DNA of 64,000 nucleotides from Moniliella sp. 'wahieum' (GCA_003971905.1 RSEE01000078.1:1-64000); one strand, 5' to 3'. Counted from the stretch's first letter, positions 1 to 12,316 are shown. Numbers and translations: made by a program. Notes: generated by a model not told the origin, from the letters alone.

Positions 1-2965
1 TTGGTGGTACACGATAATGTAAGTAGACTTTCTCCAACTCCAATGGACCATCTCCCTCTGGTGTCCACGGGACCCGTGAGGAGTGTTTCATAGTAGGGTG
101 GACTGTCATATACGCAGCAAAATGCGTGGGCGTCGTTGGCATTAACATAATACTGCGTGCAAAGCAGTGTGCACTTCTTTCCTTTTGTTCGGCGTGTCCC
201 CCACTGCTGCTCATAATGACCCCAGTAAATGAGATAATAATCTCCCGAAGTTGTAGAAACCATCGGCACCACCGTGGCCGGCGTCGACTCCATCACACAA
301 CGAAATGAGGCGCCCGGATGAGGAAAACGGACGTCCAGATCCCTGCAGCTCAACTTAGGGCACACTTGGCTCAAGACCAAAGACCAGATATTTGAAGAAG
401 AGAGGAAAATCAGTATAGGGACTCTGTAACAGTCGGGGCTAAACGAGGGAGACCAAGGTCCTGTCAGATGCGGGGGGAAAGGCAAGATCGTTCGTGGGAG
501 AAACAGAAGGCATCAGGCAGAGAACAGAAGGAAGAGGGAAGGAAGAGCGAGAGACACAGGATGCAGAATTGAAAATTGGAGCGAGCTTAGTCATTCGGTG
601 ACAGACTCAAGCTCATGCACGGATCTCCTCAGCCATACGAAAGGGACTTGACCTTGGTCGCCCAAATCGAAGGAAGCATGATCCATTTAGGCGAAACGTA
701 CTTATGGGTTGTTTAGGCGAGCCAGCCCACAGTGACCCGTAACTTCACGCTCCCCTCACAAGGCGTGTCCCCACGCCGAATGAGAGAACATTTTATCACC
801 CCTCCGAAGGAGAAGGGCTTCAAGAACAAGTTGAAGGAAGCGACCATCAGTCGAATGTGCACCTCAGGGTACGCTACCCCTACTGAGACGAAGGAGCACA
901 CCCGCTTGCGAGCTTGGGCCCAATACTTCTCGGGATGTTGGATTGGAAGGCGACCTCGGCCGGTGACTCATCACCCAAATCTTTGGCTGGACCTAATCGT
1001 TTCCGACTCAGGAGCAAAGGAGACGAGGTATTGTGGAACTGGCGCCGATAGTAGCGAATGTACAAAATTGTCCACCAACATAGTGGTCCACGTAGGTCGT
1101 ACTAAATTCGTATAAGCATATATATATATGGGCGAAGGATTCAAGGGTGAAGAGTGGAGAGGAAAGTCGGGGGGAGAAACAAGGGTTGGGGGCTGTGAGG
1201 ACCACCACCAGCGAGCCTCGCACAGGGCTGCTTATATACCGTGTGTCACATCAAAACAGAAAGGATCAACAGAAAGAAAGGAATCTACAGTAGTAATGGG
1301 CAATATGCAGTCATGCCAACAGTTCAATAGCACCAACGAGCAAGTTGATCATACGTCGCTAGCGTTATTGATGTCCAGCCTCGGGTAAATCGTGATGGGC
1401 ATGAAGCAGGGTTGTTCTTCTGGAGAGGGGGGGGGCAGAGAAGAGACCAACAGGTCTACAGAATGTAAAGGGGAAACGAATCAAGGGTGGAGAAGTGTGC
1501 TGGACCAAGCACGAAAGGCATGAAGCAAGAAACGAGGCAAGGGTCAAGGGCAAAGCGGACCCGAGACGAGAACGAGGTGAGAGACCGAGTCGAATCCATA
1601 TGTAAAGTTTGGAGTTTAGACAAGTGCGAAGAGACGGAGAAGAGACAATTGTTTTGTGGGTTGTGTAGATAGGCCGAGAAACTCGTGAGTCATGAGATAT
1701 AGCGACTGCTATATAGCGAAAGATAGAGAACTTGAACATTGATACGGAAGAAGCCGAGAAAAGCGATAGAGACGATTAGGGTGTGGAGGTGGCTGTGCAA
1801 GGCAACTTAGTCGTCACCCCGTGACACTATACTCTTTGCAGCATCTCCATTGCGGTCTCGGTAATAGCTGGGTGGATCAGGGGTGGATCAGGGCGTCTCT
1901 ACAGTCCGACAAGACGGAGGCCACGCTGTCGCGCCGCCCCACCCTACCCTTGTTGTGTCTCACATACTCTCTGCGCTTACTGCGCTGGATACAGGGCAAG
2001 CCATGTCCCTTCGTACGTTGTCTTCACCGACTGAGGACTCTAACGCGCTCTGCAAGTGAAAGGTGTGCCACGACAGCACATGGTCTACCGTCACGCGTCA
2101 CGAAGCACAAGCCGGGCCAGTTATTCTGAGAGTGCACTCATCGGCTCTCCAACACAATCGTCATCAAACAACTAGAGAGATTCTGAAGAAGTTTAGATTT
2201 GGCTACAAGGAACTACATTAAGGGGACACGTTGAGTAAAGATGCACCAATAACTACATCAAGGTTAGCAAACTGCGGTGTGAGGAGTGGCCTTGGTCTAT
2301 CCACCGTTGTTCAGCCCTGACCTTGCCCGTCATCGCCTCAGCCCCAGGGCAAGGTTCATGTTGGCTGTTATAGTTTGGCTGATCTCGCTCACATTTCCAA
2401 TTTCTTTGCCCGAGAGCGCCTCGCTCTTTCCCTGTTCTTCCGCTTGGCACCATATCCCTGCTCTTATTGTTTCTTCCTCACGAACGCGATCGCTACATTC
2501 ATTGACTATATTAGTCTCGACTCTGGTCTCCCTCGCCTTAGGTCCGACGACCATGACAACGGCCTGAGCCACAAATCACTACAATATTCAGCCTGCGATT
2601 GAGAACAAGTCTTTATCTCTATCGTCTGATGGTATGGAACCACAAGGGACTCTCTTCCCCTTTTGACTATATAGAGCACATGGGGTGTTGTCCTGTGGAG
2701 GCGATCGGAAATGGGTGAAGGACAGGTACGTTACCACACCGCGTCCTTCTTGTTCTGATGCACATCTCATCTACTAGTATAGCAGCCTATTCATGTGCAA
2801 TTTCCACGGTGGCCGCTGGCCTGGTGTGAAGCGTGCGGGTGATGCATGATAGTCTGGGCTGGCGTGTTAAAGTACCAGGGGCCTGGGACCCACACATGTG
2901 ATACGCGTCTGATGATCTGATGCATGATGTGATGAAGTCCATCCACACCATGTATCATGCATGTG
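1..2965. other. Gene-free region (apart from repeat B)
   Basis: Reading frames here are short, overlap on both strands and resemble no protein family I know. A short alternating AT run lies near 1121-1130. I see no convincing splice-linked coding exons, RNA gene or long tandem repeat. I treat it as intergenic or decayed repeat DNA. Confidence 0.5.
427..612 (+). repeat. Dispersed repeat B, copy 1 (inverted partner at 17992-18187)
   Basis: This purine-rich stretch of about 185 bp matches the reverse complement of 17992-18187 nearly base for base, with a few short indels. Shared landmarks are the blocks TGTAACAGTCGGG, AAGGTCCTGTCAGA, GATCGTTCGTGGGAG, AGAAGGCATCAGGCAG, GAGACACAGGATGCAGAATT and GAGCGAGCTTAGTCATTCGG. 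Similarity stops abruptly on both sides. No open frame is shared, so it is probably a non-coding mobile-element fragment or a segmental duplicate. Confidence 0.75.
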
Positions 2966-2968
2966 GTA

Positions 2969-2999
2969 TGATATATGATGCATGATACATGATACACGA
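2969..2999 (+). repeat. Heptad array with mixed tetramers
   Basis: TGA recurs at 2969, 2976, 2983 and 2990, exactly 7 bp apart. The intervening tetramers are TATA, TGCA, TACA and TACA in that order. It directly abuts the 5' end of repeat A copy 1. The phase is kept although the tetramer changes, which plain slippage of a single unit does not explain. Confidence 0.85.
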
Positions 3000-4382
3000 G
3001 GAAGTGCTATCGGATGACATTCTTAGTGCCTTCGCAGTCTTCACTTGCTTCTGTTGGAGGGGTAATGCTGGGGTTCCCTTGCACGGCACTCGGTGGATGG
3101 GTGACGCTCACTTACCGGGCGGAAGAGTTCCGCTCGCAGGGCGCGCGCGCCCTGCTCGCCTCATCTCCCTTCTCTCTCTCCTGTCTCCGTCCCTTCAATT
3201 CAGATGTGTTGCTTGAACTTTGCCTTCACGCCTTGTCTGAAGGCTGCATTGCAGCGGATCCATAGGATCGCGAGTGCTCCCAAGTCGCACTCTATAGCAG
3301 GTTCGTCTGCTTCGCTCTGTCAACATCTATCCCAGTGCGATGGGGCTTAGACAGAAGGGGGTTACCGAAAAGGGGCCAACCAACAGTCAGCATCCTCGAT
3401 TGGTGGGGATCCTTTCCACCTTCCGTTCTCGTCCCTCCTTCCCGCCTTTCCTGTCCAACTCCTGAACGTTTCCAGCCAAAATTGATTCAGTAATACAGGC
3501 AACCTCTCGTCTCCACTTGGCTGCATCATCTTCATCATCCAACCTCGTCCTCCAGCTTTCCATCTGCCCAGTCGCGCGAGCCTTCCATCAGCCGCGTCGG
3601 TTCTCCATACCACAGCATGTCGCGTGGGTTCCTTTGACAACCATGCCATCATGCCTCAGGCCTGGCAGCCTGGCAGTGTCTGTCCGCTCCACTGCATCTA
3701 CCGTCTCTCAGCCCCGGAGGCTTCAGACACGTTACTACCCTCCAGCCGGCGTATACGCAGCCTTGCCACGCGTGCAGCCGCCTCGGCTTCACGCCCAAAG
3801 GCTTCTCCTCCTCGCTCGGATAGCCCAAGCTCGAAACTACCGTGAGCCGTCTTTCACGTAAGGGACTGTCCCCACCAATGAGTGAGCCCCCTGGCAGGGC
3901 CCGCCTGCGACAGGGTCGTCGTAATTCACGTTACATGGATCGAGCCCGCCACCTCTGGACCATCGATATCCTTACTCCATCCTTCCACCAATCCCCTTTG
4001 TCCCCCCTCTCTTCTTGTCCTCCCCCCCCTCTTCTTGTCCTTCCTCCCCCACCTTATTTTTGTCGCAAAGACCCCAATTGCTTTCCACATCTCCTCCTGC
4101 TCCACCGCTCCGCGGTAGCCTTGTAGCCAGGTCGACGGCCGTGGGGGCACAAACGTGGGAGTGGATTGAAGGGGCACCGTGTGCCAGTGTGGTCGTTGGT
4201 GCCGCAATGGGGGCACCGGCGGTGAGTACGGGTAGGGGCATTTTAAGGGAGTGGAGGGACGCGTCGACGCGACTCTGCCATATGCCCCATAGTTGGCGCA
4301 GCCAGCCCCCAGCCGTCACGTGCAGGTCGGCGGGCAGTAGGGTTGTTGGCACTTTTCTTTGCACCCTCGCATATGGAACTAA
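2997..4382 (+). repeat. Dispersed repeat A, copy 1 (longest copy)
   Basis: About 1.4 kb that aligns over most of its length with 14877-15972, and in its middle part with 20130-20640. Shared landmarks include GAAGTGCTATCGGATGACAT at the left end, CTTCACGCCTTGTCTGAAGG, TCAACATCTAT, CAACCTCGTCCTCCAGC and GGGACGCGTCGACGCGAC near the right end. Relative to copy 2 it holds an extra block at about 3850-4120. I see no terminal inverted repeats, target-site duplication or transposase. Short frames over 3517-3861 are partly kept in the other copies. It could be a non-autonomous element or a decayed retroelement piece. Confidence 0.8.
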
Positions 4383-4386
4383 AAGA

Positions 4387-4412
4387 TGATGCATGATGCA
4401 TGATGCATGATG
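4387..4412 (+). repeat. Heptad array, TGA+TGCA
   Basis: TGA occurs at 4387, 4394, 4401 and 4408 with TGCA between each pair, giving overlapping ATGCAT palindromes. It lies at the right edge of repeat A copy 1. Confidence 0.9.
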
Positions 4413-4458
4413 TTCGATGGTCGAGATTGTCGATGATGGAATCGATGAAGGGAACCCG

Positions 4459-4600
4459 TCACGCGTCACGCGTCACGCGTCACGGTAACGCGTGACACAC
4501 GGTGTGTGACTAGTGACTTCGGGATGACAGGTGACCGGTGACTTCGGGATCAGTGGTCAGTGGTCACTCCGGTCACTGGTCACCGGTCACCCTCATTGAA
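4459..4600 (+). repeat. Long composite heptad block (TCA/TGA)
   Basis: It begins with TCA at 4459, 4466, 4473 and 4480 separated by CGCG. It continues as TGA or TCA triplets separated by CTAG, CCGG, GTGG and CTGG, mostly still 7 bp apart, with a few longer spacers such as two CTTCGGGA segments. The strand sense flips from TCA to TGA and back. Confidence 0.8.
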
Positions 4601-6052
4601 TCCTCAGTACCCTCGGTACCTGAGTACTGCCCCTTGGCCTGAGGCCTGAGGGCCTGCGTGCTGAGGCGCTGAGGCTGAGTACGAGTATTCACATTCACAT
4701 ATTCACATGTCGCATCCCGCTCCATCCGCGCCACGCCACGGCCACACGGGCGTAGTAGCGAACGCACCGACAGCTGCCGCGCTGACGCACCGACGGCTGA
4801 CGCGCTGGCATGTGACATGTGACATGTGACTCACAGCAGGTTTTGGCCACCGCCTGTATCTGCCCGGGTCAGGTCAGACTCGGATCTCAGAGTATACTCT
4901 CAGTACCTTCTCAGTCCTCTCCGTGCTCAGGCTGACCTCAGCGCTACTCGGTAGTGGTCCTACCGCCATCTCCCCTCTTTTGACCAACCGCTGCGGACTA
5001 GGGCATCCTCCTCTCCTCCCCTGGACTTGGCTGTGAGTGGACTGTGTGAGCAGTCACCAGATCAACAGAGTACAGACTCGCGACGCCAGGCGATGCCCCT
5101 TCTTGGCAAATAGGAGCCAAACGAAGGTGACAACTACATAGCGTTCGAGCAAATTTTGCGGCTTTTTTCACAGTCCCATTTGTTCACCGAGGGCCGCGGG
5201 GGGAAATGGACCGAAAGAGCAGTTGCACCGTGGCTGCTGTAAGTAGCACCGCCCTAGTTATAGAGGTTTGGTCTGTACTTAGTGTGGCCTGCGCCCCCTC
5301 CACATGGCGCCCCCACTCTGGTCCAATTGTAAGCCGCGCGCGTAGGAGACACCTCTGGCGCAGTCCTCTCTGTTCTTCGTTACCGCCCCCACCTCTTTGC
5401 TCAACTCGTTACTTCGTTCTCGCTTATCTCCTTTTGGTAGCTCTGACCGCGCTGTCTGCCTGCCGCAGTACGTCGCTACATGGCCGCGGTAAGATGAGGT
5501 ATGTGCAGCTGGGACCAACGTGAGTTGGAAAATACCCCTGTTGGATCGTTGGTTGTCTTGTTTCAGTAGGAAAAGAGGTGAGAACGGAGAGGCCGGAGAG
5601 GGGGAGACGGTAAGGCACTGATATAACCAAGGGAAGATGGCGGGGGTTGAGCCCGGAAGTGGATGGTAGGGATCATCTCGAAGTCTCGTGATATGGCATA
5701 GCAAGATAGCAGAAAGCATGTTATACAGGAGAACGATAGTGGTACCAGAAAACGTATGGTAAGATATATGAAAAAGGTCGATCAATGCCCGAAGAGAATA
5801 TGAACCGAGCCGTGCCGCACTAGCGGTAGCAGCGGGCGATTCGAAGCAAGTGCCAAATAGATTAAGATATGATGCTGACCATTGCATGGCGTCGGACCAA
5901 ATGTTCTCACGATAGTACGGACAAGGCATAACGAGATTGGGTTTGGTTGGCTAGTGCGTTTTGGGGGCCGATGCACGGGTGTACGAGCATAGCCAGGCGG
6001 GGAGAGCAATGATAACAAAATATTCGTAGTGGCAGAGGGGCGTAGTGCCAGT
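4601..6052. other. Gene-free region downstream of the bHLH gene
   Basis: It contains CTGAG- and CACAT-rich simple sequence to about 4960 and then ordinary-looking sequence. A 216-codon minus-strand frame at 5279-5929 has no recognisable domain and no neighbouring exon. It may be 3' untranslated or intergenic DNA of the bHLH gene upstream of it on the minus strand. Confidence 0.4.
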
Positions 6053-8605
6053 TCAGACTGAGCGGTCGGTGAAGGTAGGATCCAAGGGAGAGAGATGGAA
6101 ATGGTGTGTGTGGCGATTGCGATTCGCCACAGGAAGCCGAGACGAGCCAACTACCTCCATTACTGGATATGAAGTTGAAGTGCTGCCATCAGCCCGGACG
6201 GTAGGAAGAATACTCGCGTGGGTTGGGATGAAGAGAGCGCGGGCCAAAGGAAGAAGGCGTGTAAGCCTCAACGGGGCGGTCAAAGGACGCAGCCGATGAG
6301 GTTGACGGGGGCATTTCCCTCGCCGATCTAGGCCAGGGTGGAGTGGCCCCTGCTCCTGCCCCTGCTCCTGCCCCTGCCCCTGCCCCTACCTTGTCGGGGA
6401 TGCTGATCGCGGACAAAGGCCGAGACCGACCGAGGGGATCGTACATCCCTCGGTCGCCGGCCCCGGACCGAGTTGTACCCCCCGTCGTACGGATCGGGGG
6501 GATTGGACGACGGAGGATGAGAGGTGGTACGAATACCTTCCCCATACCTCATACCCATCTCAGGCGGATACCTGGCTCCATGTCGAACTCTTCTCGAGCG
6601 GGGTGGGGAGCATCAGGAGACGGAGGGGCAGGATGGGTGTCAAATGGGTGCAGCACGGTGTGTCCGTGATAATACTCGCGGGGCATCGGAGGCGGTGGTG
6701 GGTCGCCATGCCCAGGCAGATTGCTTCGCGCGTAGTTCTGGGAGAGGGAACGAGAGGTGTATCTCTAAAGCGGAAAGATGAAGAATCCGCGCTTTTCCTT
6801 TGTTCCTCACCCCTGGAAGCGTGGGGAGGAATGTAGATACCCGTGAGACCATGAACCGGTGGCGGGTATCTGGAAGGCACTGGGCTCGAACCTGCCCTAA
6901 TACGGTTTCGTCCCACGTCGGCATCCGTCCATGAAGGTGGGTACTCTCCTGGGCCGGGCAGTGGCGGAGCAGGGCGTTCGCGTGACCACCCAGAGGTGGA
7001 AAGGGGGCCATGTTCTGCCGACGGACTGCCGACAATGGTGCTCTCGGGGCCCGGGGCACTGATCGGCCGCGTCGAATCAGGGCGCGCCTGGAGTGCCATA
7101 CGTAGCCGATCGTTCTCCCATAGTAGCTTGTCCCGCTCCTTCTTCACATCTGCAATGTGGTCGATGGCTATAAGAGACAGAAAAGAGAAAAACGCAGGTC
7201 AGTAATCTGGTGGTTAACTCGCGTACAAATGAGAGATCCACCACCACGTCGGCGGTGCACCACCCATTCTCGCCGGGGTTACCATGATTACCGCTCCCCC
7301 TGAAAGTGCCTGTGGCCAGAGGTGTGGCCAGAGGCTAAAGCACTGTAAAATGCCATGCCCCGAGCTGGGAACCGTGAGAAAGACGTAAGGGAATACGAGC
7401 AACAGCACGCATCAGGGTGCAGCCGAGCGCCAGCAAATGAGACAGTCTTGTCAACTATCCAATCTGGCTAGAAAGGCGAACAAATAGCGGCGGCACGGGA
7501 AGAGAGGGGGGGGGGACCGTGGTAACCTCAGTCGACTTTGGTGAAGCACCGCCTAGAATAAAAGTAATGTTGTGACTGTGGCGGATGGGTCTGACAAGGG
7601 AGAAGTATAGGCAGGGAAGGAAGAGAGGACTCACCTCGTGTTAAGATTTCCCACTTGCTGGTACGGGTACCATGGTCGTCTGGCAATTGGTTGCGCAGGT
7701 CCTCGAATAGCTCTTTCATTTCTTTCCGTCGTTTGCGTTCGGCTAGCTTGTGATTCATCCGCAGCTCGGGGAGCGGGAGGTGGCATACGAATCCACCATT
7801 TCCCCGCTTACCTCGGGGGATTGGTCGTCCGGCCTTACTCCTCTCGGCTGCTCTACCATCCCCACCGCACGACGGGAAGAATCCGATTCAGAGATGGGTC
7901 GGTCCGAAGGGGTAGGGAGGAGCAGATGCGTGGATGAACCGTGGGACGGCATGGAAGGCAGATGCTCTTCTTTCATACGAAGTGGGGGAGGGAAATCCCC
8001 TCCCACGCGCTCTTGCGCCGATGGCCGTGGAGGTGTGGCCCGCTGCTCCGTCAAAGGAAGGGATGAGGTCGCGGAAGGTCCGAAGCGGGCTGTGTCGGTA
8101 GGCTGGTGGCTGCCGCCGGATCGAGAATGGAAACCGAGGTGATCGTGGCGTGGGGGTGGTAAAGAGTTGTCACTGTTGGACGGCCGCCGATACCGGTCGC
8201 CTCGGCTGGTATTTTGTGGTGTGGGGACAGCACCAGGGCGATGGCCATAGCCAACCCGATAATCCGATGAAGGGTCATAGGAGGGGGAGACTGCTTCAGC
8301 GCCAGGGACTAAGGTGGATGTTGACGTTGTCGGTGGAGCGAAGCCATAAGCTGGGTTGTGTGTTGTGGAGAGGGGCCAACCTCGCGCTCAGCCCCAGCCC
8401 ACCTTGCGTCACGCCGCGTCCAAGTCGGAGCGGACGGAGGATGGAATGTGGGACGCATGGGAGGGAGGGAGAAAGATGGAAGATGACGAGGGCCGGGGTC
8501 GGGGGGCAACGCACCCGGGCCAAGCCTGGGACTGTGGCTAGAAGGAATGGGGGTTGACGTAGGTGCATGCGAGAAGCCTGCCGTACGCGGATCAAGGTTA
8601 GGCAT
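6053..8605 (-). CDS. bHLH transcription factor (frame-interrupted)
   Basis: Predicted nuclear E-box-binding regulator. The basic-helix 1 part lies at about 7760-7636 and begins HKLAERKRRKEMKELF. His, Glu and Arg sit at the spacing H-x3-E-x3-R that group B bHLH proteins use to contact CACGTG. A GT-AG intron (7634-7168, 467 nt) interrupts the domain, and splicing joins ...SKWEILTR to AIDHIADVKKERDKLL, completing helix 2 and a short leucine-zipper-like extension. The N-terminal part (from 8605) and the C-terminal part are rich in Pro, Ser and Gly, as in fungal regulators. A Gly-Ala/Gly-Arg run at about 6390-6345 comes from a CTGCCC/CTGCTC hexamer repeat. Frames shift by one base just upstream of the basic region and near 6200. 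The start (ATG at 8605) and end are approximate. The target genes cannot be told from sequence. Confidence 0.75.
7168..7634 (-). other. Intron inside the bHLH domain
   Basis: Donor GTGAGT follows CACGAG, and the acceptor TTATAG precedes CCATCGACC. Removing it joins two halves of a bHLH domain in frame. At 467 nt it is several times longer than the other introns supported here. Confidence 0.8.
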
Positions 8606-9140
8606 GCGTCGACGGGGGAGGGAGGAGGATATGCGGCGGGCGGAGAGTTGCCTGCGGGGCGCTTTTAGCAGGCATGGCGGGCCGCAGTGTGCGCAACCAC
8701 GGAACAGAAGTCGAGTGCGACTGCCCGTGGTGCTGAGGGGGAAAGGCTAGGGAGGAGAGGGACGGAAGAGGAGAGGGAGGGAGGAAGAGGGGGACGAAAG
8801 AGGAGGGGGAGGGAGGGGGAGGGGGACGGAGGTGGTGGTGGCGGCGGCGGCGATGGCGGTGGAGGTGGAGTGGCAGTGGGTGTGAGGATGTATCGCGCTG
8901 GATGCTGGGGTGGGGTAAGGTGCTGTGGGCGCTGGAAGACCAGCTGCTGGGCGCAGCGTGCTCAGTTGAACGTTGAACGTTGAACGGTCAGCGGTCAGCG
9001 CCAGCGCTCAGCCGCTCAGCGCGTCAACGCGTCAGGCTCCGCCGCTCAGGCTTCTGGCTTCTGGCCTCAAAGCTTCAGGCCCACCAGCCTCAGGCTCAGC
9101 CGTTCACTGGGTACGAAGCTTGAAGTATAGTATGCCAGTG
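8606..9140. other. Upstream region of the bHLH gene; low-complexity DNA
   Basis: Around 8750-8870 the plus strand is a G/A-rich run, so the gene strand carries a C/T-rich tract, as is common in fungal 5' regions. Around 8960-9110 the sequence turns into CAGCGCTCAGC- and GGCTTCTGG-type simple repeats. No TATA motif is obvious. Confidence 0.45.
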
Positions 9141-9155
9141 GCAAGGTGACACATG

Positions 9156-9172
9156 TGACATGTGACCGGTGA
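9156..9172 (+). repeat. Short heptad array, TGA+CATG/CCGG
   Basis: TGA at 9156, 9163 and 9170 is separated by CATG and then CCGG. The tetramer changes without loss of phase. Confidence 0.8.
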
Positions 9173-9308
9173 CCGATTGCAGTCACTAGTCACCGACCAG
9201 TCCGCACTGTCGATGGTTTATGATCGATGATATCACCCAGGGATCAAAGGAAGCTGAAAGTACGCGCTGAACGTTGGCTGAAGCGCTGAAGGTTGACGTT
9301 GAGGAGCT

Positions 9309-9332
9309 TGAAGCTTGAAGCTTGACGCTTGA
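9309..9332 (+). repeat. Heptad array, TGA+AGCT
   Basis: TGA at 9309, 9316, 9323 and 9330 is separated by AGCT, AGCT and CGCT, giving overlapping AAGCTT palindromes. GAGTAC/AGTACT-based repeats of the same 7-bp period follow at about 9415-9470. Confidence 0.85.
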
Positions 9333-9755
9333 GAGCTTGAGGGCTGGTGCTGCGCTTATGCGCTGATGCATGATGAACTTGACACAACTAGCTTTGAAAT
9401 GCGAAGTATCTAGTGAGTACCGAGTACCGAGTGAGTAGTACGATTGAGTAGTACTATTGAGTAGTACTAGCACGCTAGTGAGAATATTCCAACAGTAAAG
9501 CTGGTAACAAAAAGTAACCCAGTAACATGATGCATGAGTAACACATAACGCCTGAGGCCTGAGGTCTAAGATCTAAGCCCCAAGGGCCTAAAGAAAACCC
9601 AAGCCTGCAGACCAAGGAAAAACGGGTCATTAATTATTCAATTGTACTGACCGGTGACCGGCAACCGGTAACATGAACAGCCAACCGATATTCGGTAGCT
9701 GGTAACTGGCAACCAGTAACCGCGGATCGGGGATTAATTCGATTAATATTAGTCC

Positions 9756-9776
9756 TAAAGCTTAAAGCTTAAAGCC
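9756..9776 (+). repeat. Heptad array, TAA+AGCT
   Basis: TAA at 9756, 9763 and 9770 is separated by AGCT. This variant has A instead of G in the middle of the triplet. Confidence 0.85.
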
Positions 9777-9841
9777 TAGCGAGCGCTTAAAGCTTACAAC
9801 TTAAAGTGAGGAAGATTGAATCGAGACACTTGTAGCATGCA

Positions 9842-9890
9842 TGATGCATGACGCGTGACGGTAAACGTGAGACGCGTGACGCGTGACATG
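9842..9890 (+). repeat. Heptad array with mixed tetramers TGCA, CGCG, CATG
   Basis: TGA at 9842, 9849 and 9856 has TGCA then CGCG between. After a spacer, TGA at 9877 and 9884 is separated by CGCG and followed by CATG. Palindromes ATGCAT, ACGCGT and ACATGT follow one another on a single 7-bp lattice. Confidence 0.85.
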
Positions 9891-10501
9891 AGGCAGTGCC
9901 AAGCGCTGTTTAATGCGCTAATGCGCTAATGCGCGAAGCGCTAAGCGCTAATGCCCGAATGGTTGCGGCGTCTGTCTGATGTTGACGCCTGTTGGCGCTT
10001 GGAGCGACCCCTGGGAACGCGTGAGCCCATGCCCACGGACTAGATAGCGGGGGCCGGTAGATTGGCAGAACGACGAAGGTGGAGATCGGAGACCTGGAGG
10101 CCAGGCCAGGTGGGCTGCCGGTGTGTGTACCGAGTACGTATAGTGTCGCCGTTGGACATTGGACGTTGGATGTCGGGCTGTGGTGTAAACTCGGGTCCGG
10201 TGCCGGGGACGTGGCTGGCAGCCTCCGCAGCCTCCGCTGCTGATCAGGCGGGCAGGCCACGTGTCCATTGCATCATGTCATCAATCCTCGATCCTCGGCA
10301 TTCGACACTCCCCCAAAATTGGGCCGGGCTCAAGATGCCCCTTTGAGATCTGAGGATCTGAAGGCCAGACCAGACCAGACCAGACCAGCCAGGCCCCAGG
10401 GGCTGCCAAGAGCAGAGGCACAGCAGGAGTCATTTCCAGTTTGAAAAAATCCCCAAGCTGGATAGCGAGCGCCACACGCGGACAATTTTCAATCGGCTAT
10501 T

Positions 10502-10537
10502 TCACGCGTCACACGTCACGCGTCACGTCACACGTCA
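10502..10537 (+). repeat. Heptad array, TCA+CGCG/CACG
   Basis: TCA at 10502, 10509, 10516 and 10523 is separated by CGCG, CACG and CGCG. It slips by two bases and resumes at 10528 and 10535. Confidence 0.85.
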
Positions 10538-12286
10538 TGCTCATTCATCGATCATCGTGAGCGCGTGAGCTTCATGTTCCAAGCGCCAAGCCAACTTCAG
10601 TTGTGTCCATGTTTGACATGATGCATGACACTATCACAGTGACACATTCTATGTGACTGGTGTCGCGTGATCTGGCACCCATAACATGCATGACATGGAC
10701 ACCGACGACGTCGTCCACGTTCAACTTCACCTGCTATCCGTTCGCTTCCGTTCTCTTTTCCCCATCGGCTGGCCCGATGCGGCCGCAGTCAGTCATCAGC
10801 GTATCAACGGCTCAAAACCTTGGATGTGCTTTGGGCCAGGGGTCCTGCGGCGCCCCCTGAGGCTGGCGCTTCCCACAAGTAGGTCCCGAGTACTTGTCAC
10901 CGGGTCACCTGGCCGGTCACCGGTCTCGGCGCCACTTCGGCACCCTTCCGAACGCAACATACCATACACTGAGCACTCCTATGTACTGACTTGTACACCG
11001 ATCGATGTTCCGAAGCGTCCGACAGGCCACCAGAGGGCAGAGCCGGGTAGGACATCGCATCATGCATCATGCATCATGAATTGAATGAATGAAGCTGAAA
11101 TCTCAGGTCTGAGATTGATAACTTCGATATAAAACTCGATAACTATGTGCATGTTGTCGATGAACTTAACCTGGGTGTGACGAGTGACTGGTCCCGTCCC
11201 GAAACGAGGGAGAGGGAATTATTAATTAGGCCTTAGGCCTTAGGGAACCCTGTTGTCCCTGCCGTGACGCGTGACGCGTGATCCCCGGGTCGGCAGACAT
11301 AGAATGGCTTATTGAATCGGAACTTAGCACAGCAGGGCACAGCTGGCACAGCTCCAATGTCGCTTGTTAATATGTTATGCATGTTAATCTTCAAGCTTCG
11401 TGACGCGCGTACGCGTGGCGCGTGGCCGAAGTGACAGGGATTAAATACCAACGCTTAGTCACTCGCTGGTCCCTGGCTGGTTTGCTGGCTCAGCGGATTG
11501 GTCGTTGAACGGGTTGAATTTGACACCTTCAGATGTTCACATGATCATCGGATCACCAGTCCGTCTCCGCCAGCGAGATGGCGTCACATGTCACATGTGA
11601 TTGCCCGCGTCACACGTCAGGCCTCAGGCGCGTCAGGCCGCGCATCAGGCCCACAGGCCTCTCAGCCCATCGTGGAATCGCAAGTCACAATGGCATGTAT
11701 TGTCAAGCTTCAAACTTCAATCTTCAAGCTTCAAGTGAAGCTTCAGTTCCGAAAAGTTCCGCAAGGTTCGGAAGCGAGCGGCCCGCGGAGGCGCGGAAGA
11801 GTTTCAGACAGACGCCTGTATGTATTAGCAATCGCTTCTCGTAATTCCACCTTCCGATTTCCAACCTTCAACGTGCGTGTCCCACGCGATCCCCCGAGCC
11901 CCCACCCCAGTTGCTGTTGGAAATTTACCGATAACCTATGAATGATTCATGCACGTAGGGACGTATAGAGTTCGGAGGTACGCTGCCACATGTGCGCCTG
12001 TTTTTGTTTGGCATCATGTGGATCATGCATCAAAGTGCAACAGGCCAGTCTGTTGGGGGACAGAGACCACAGCCCAGTGCACGCGTACCAGCGCGTGGCC
12101 GAAAGCGCTTGGAATATGGATCCCACGCCTCTTCTAACAACACATGGAACAAGGGAACATGCATTGGTACAGAGGACCAAGTTACTGATGTACTGTGACA
12201 CATGTGACATGTGGCATGTGATGTCCTGAACCTCGAAGCTTGACATGTTTGACAGCTCAGGCTGAGCGACGTTACTCGCTCATGCG

Positions 12287-12316
12287 TCACGCGTCACTAG
12301 TCACTAGTCACTGTGA
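12287..12316 (+). repeat. Heptad array, TCA+CGCG/CTAG
   Basis: TCA at 12287, 12294, 12301 and 12308 is separated by CGCG, CTAG and CTAG, followed by CTG-TGA, which turns the strand sense around. Confidence 0.85.

Noticed and set aside
5279..5929. 216-codon minus-strand frame downstream of the bHLH gene
   Set aside because: No family resemblance, no partner exons and composition like the surrounding non-coding DNA. I kept it only as part of an intergenic note.
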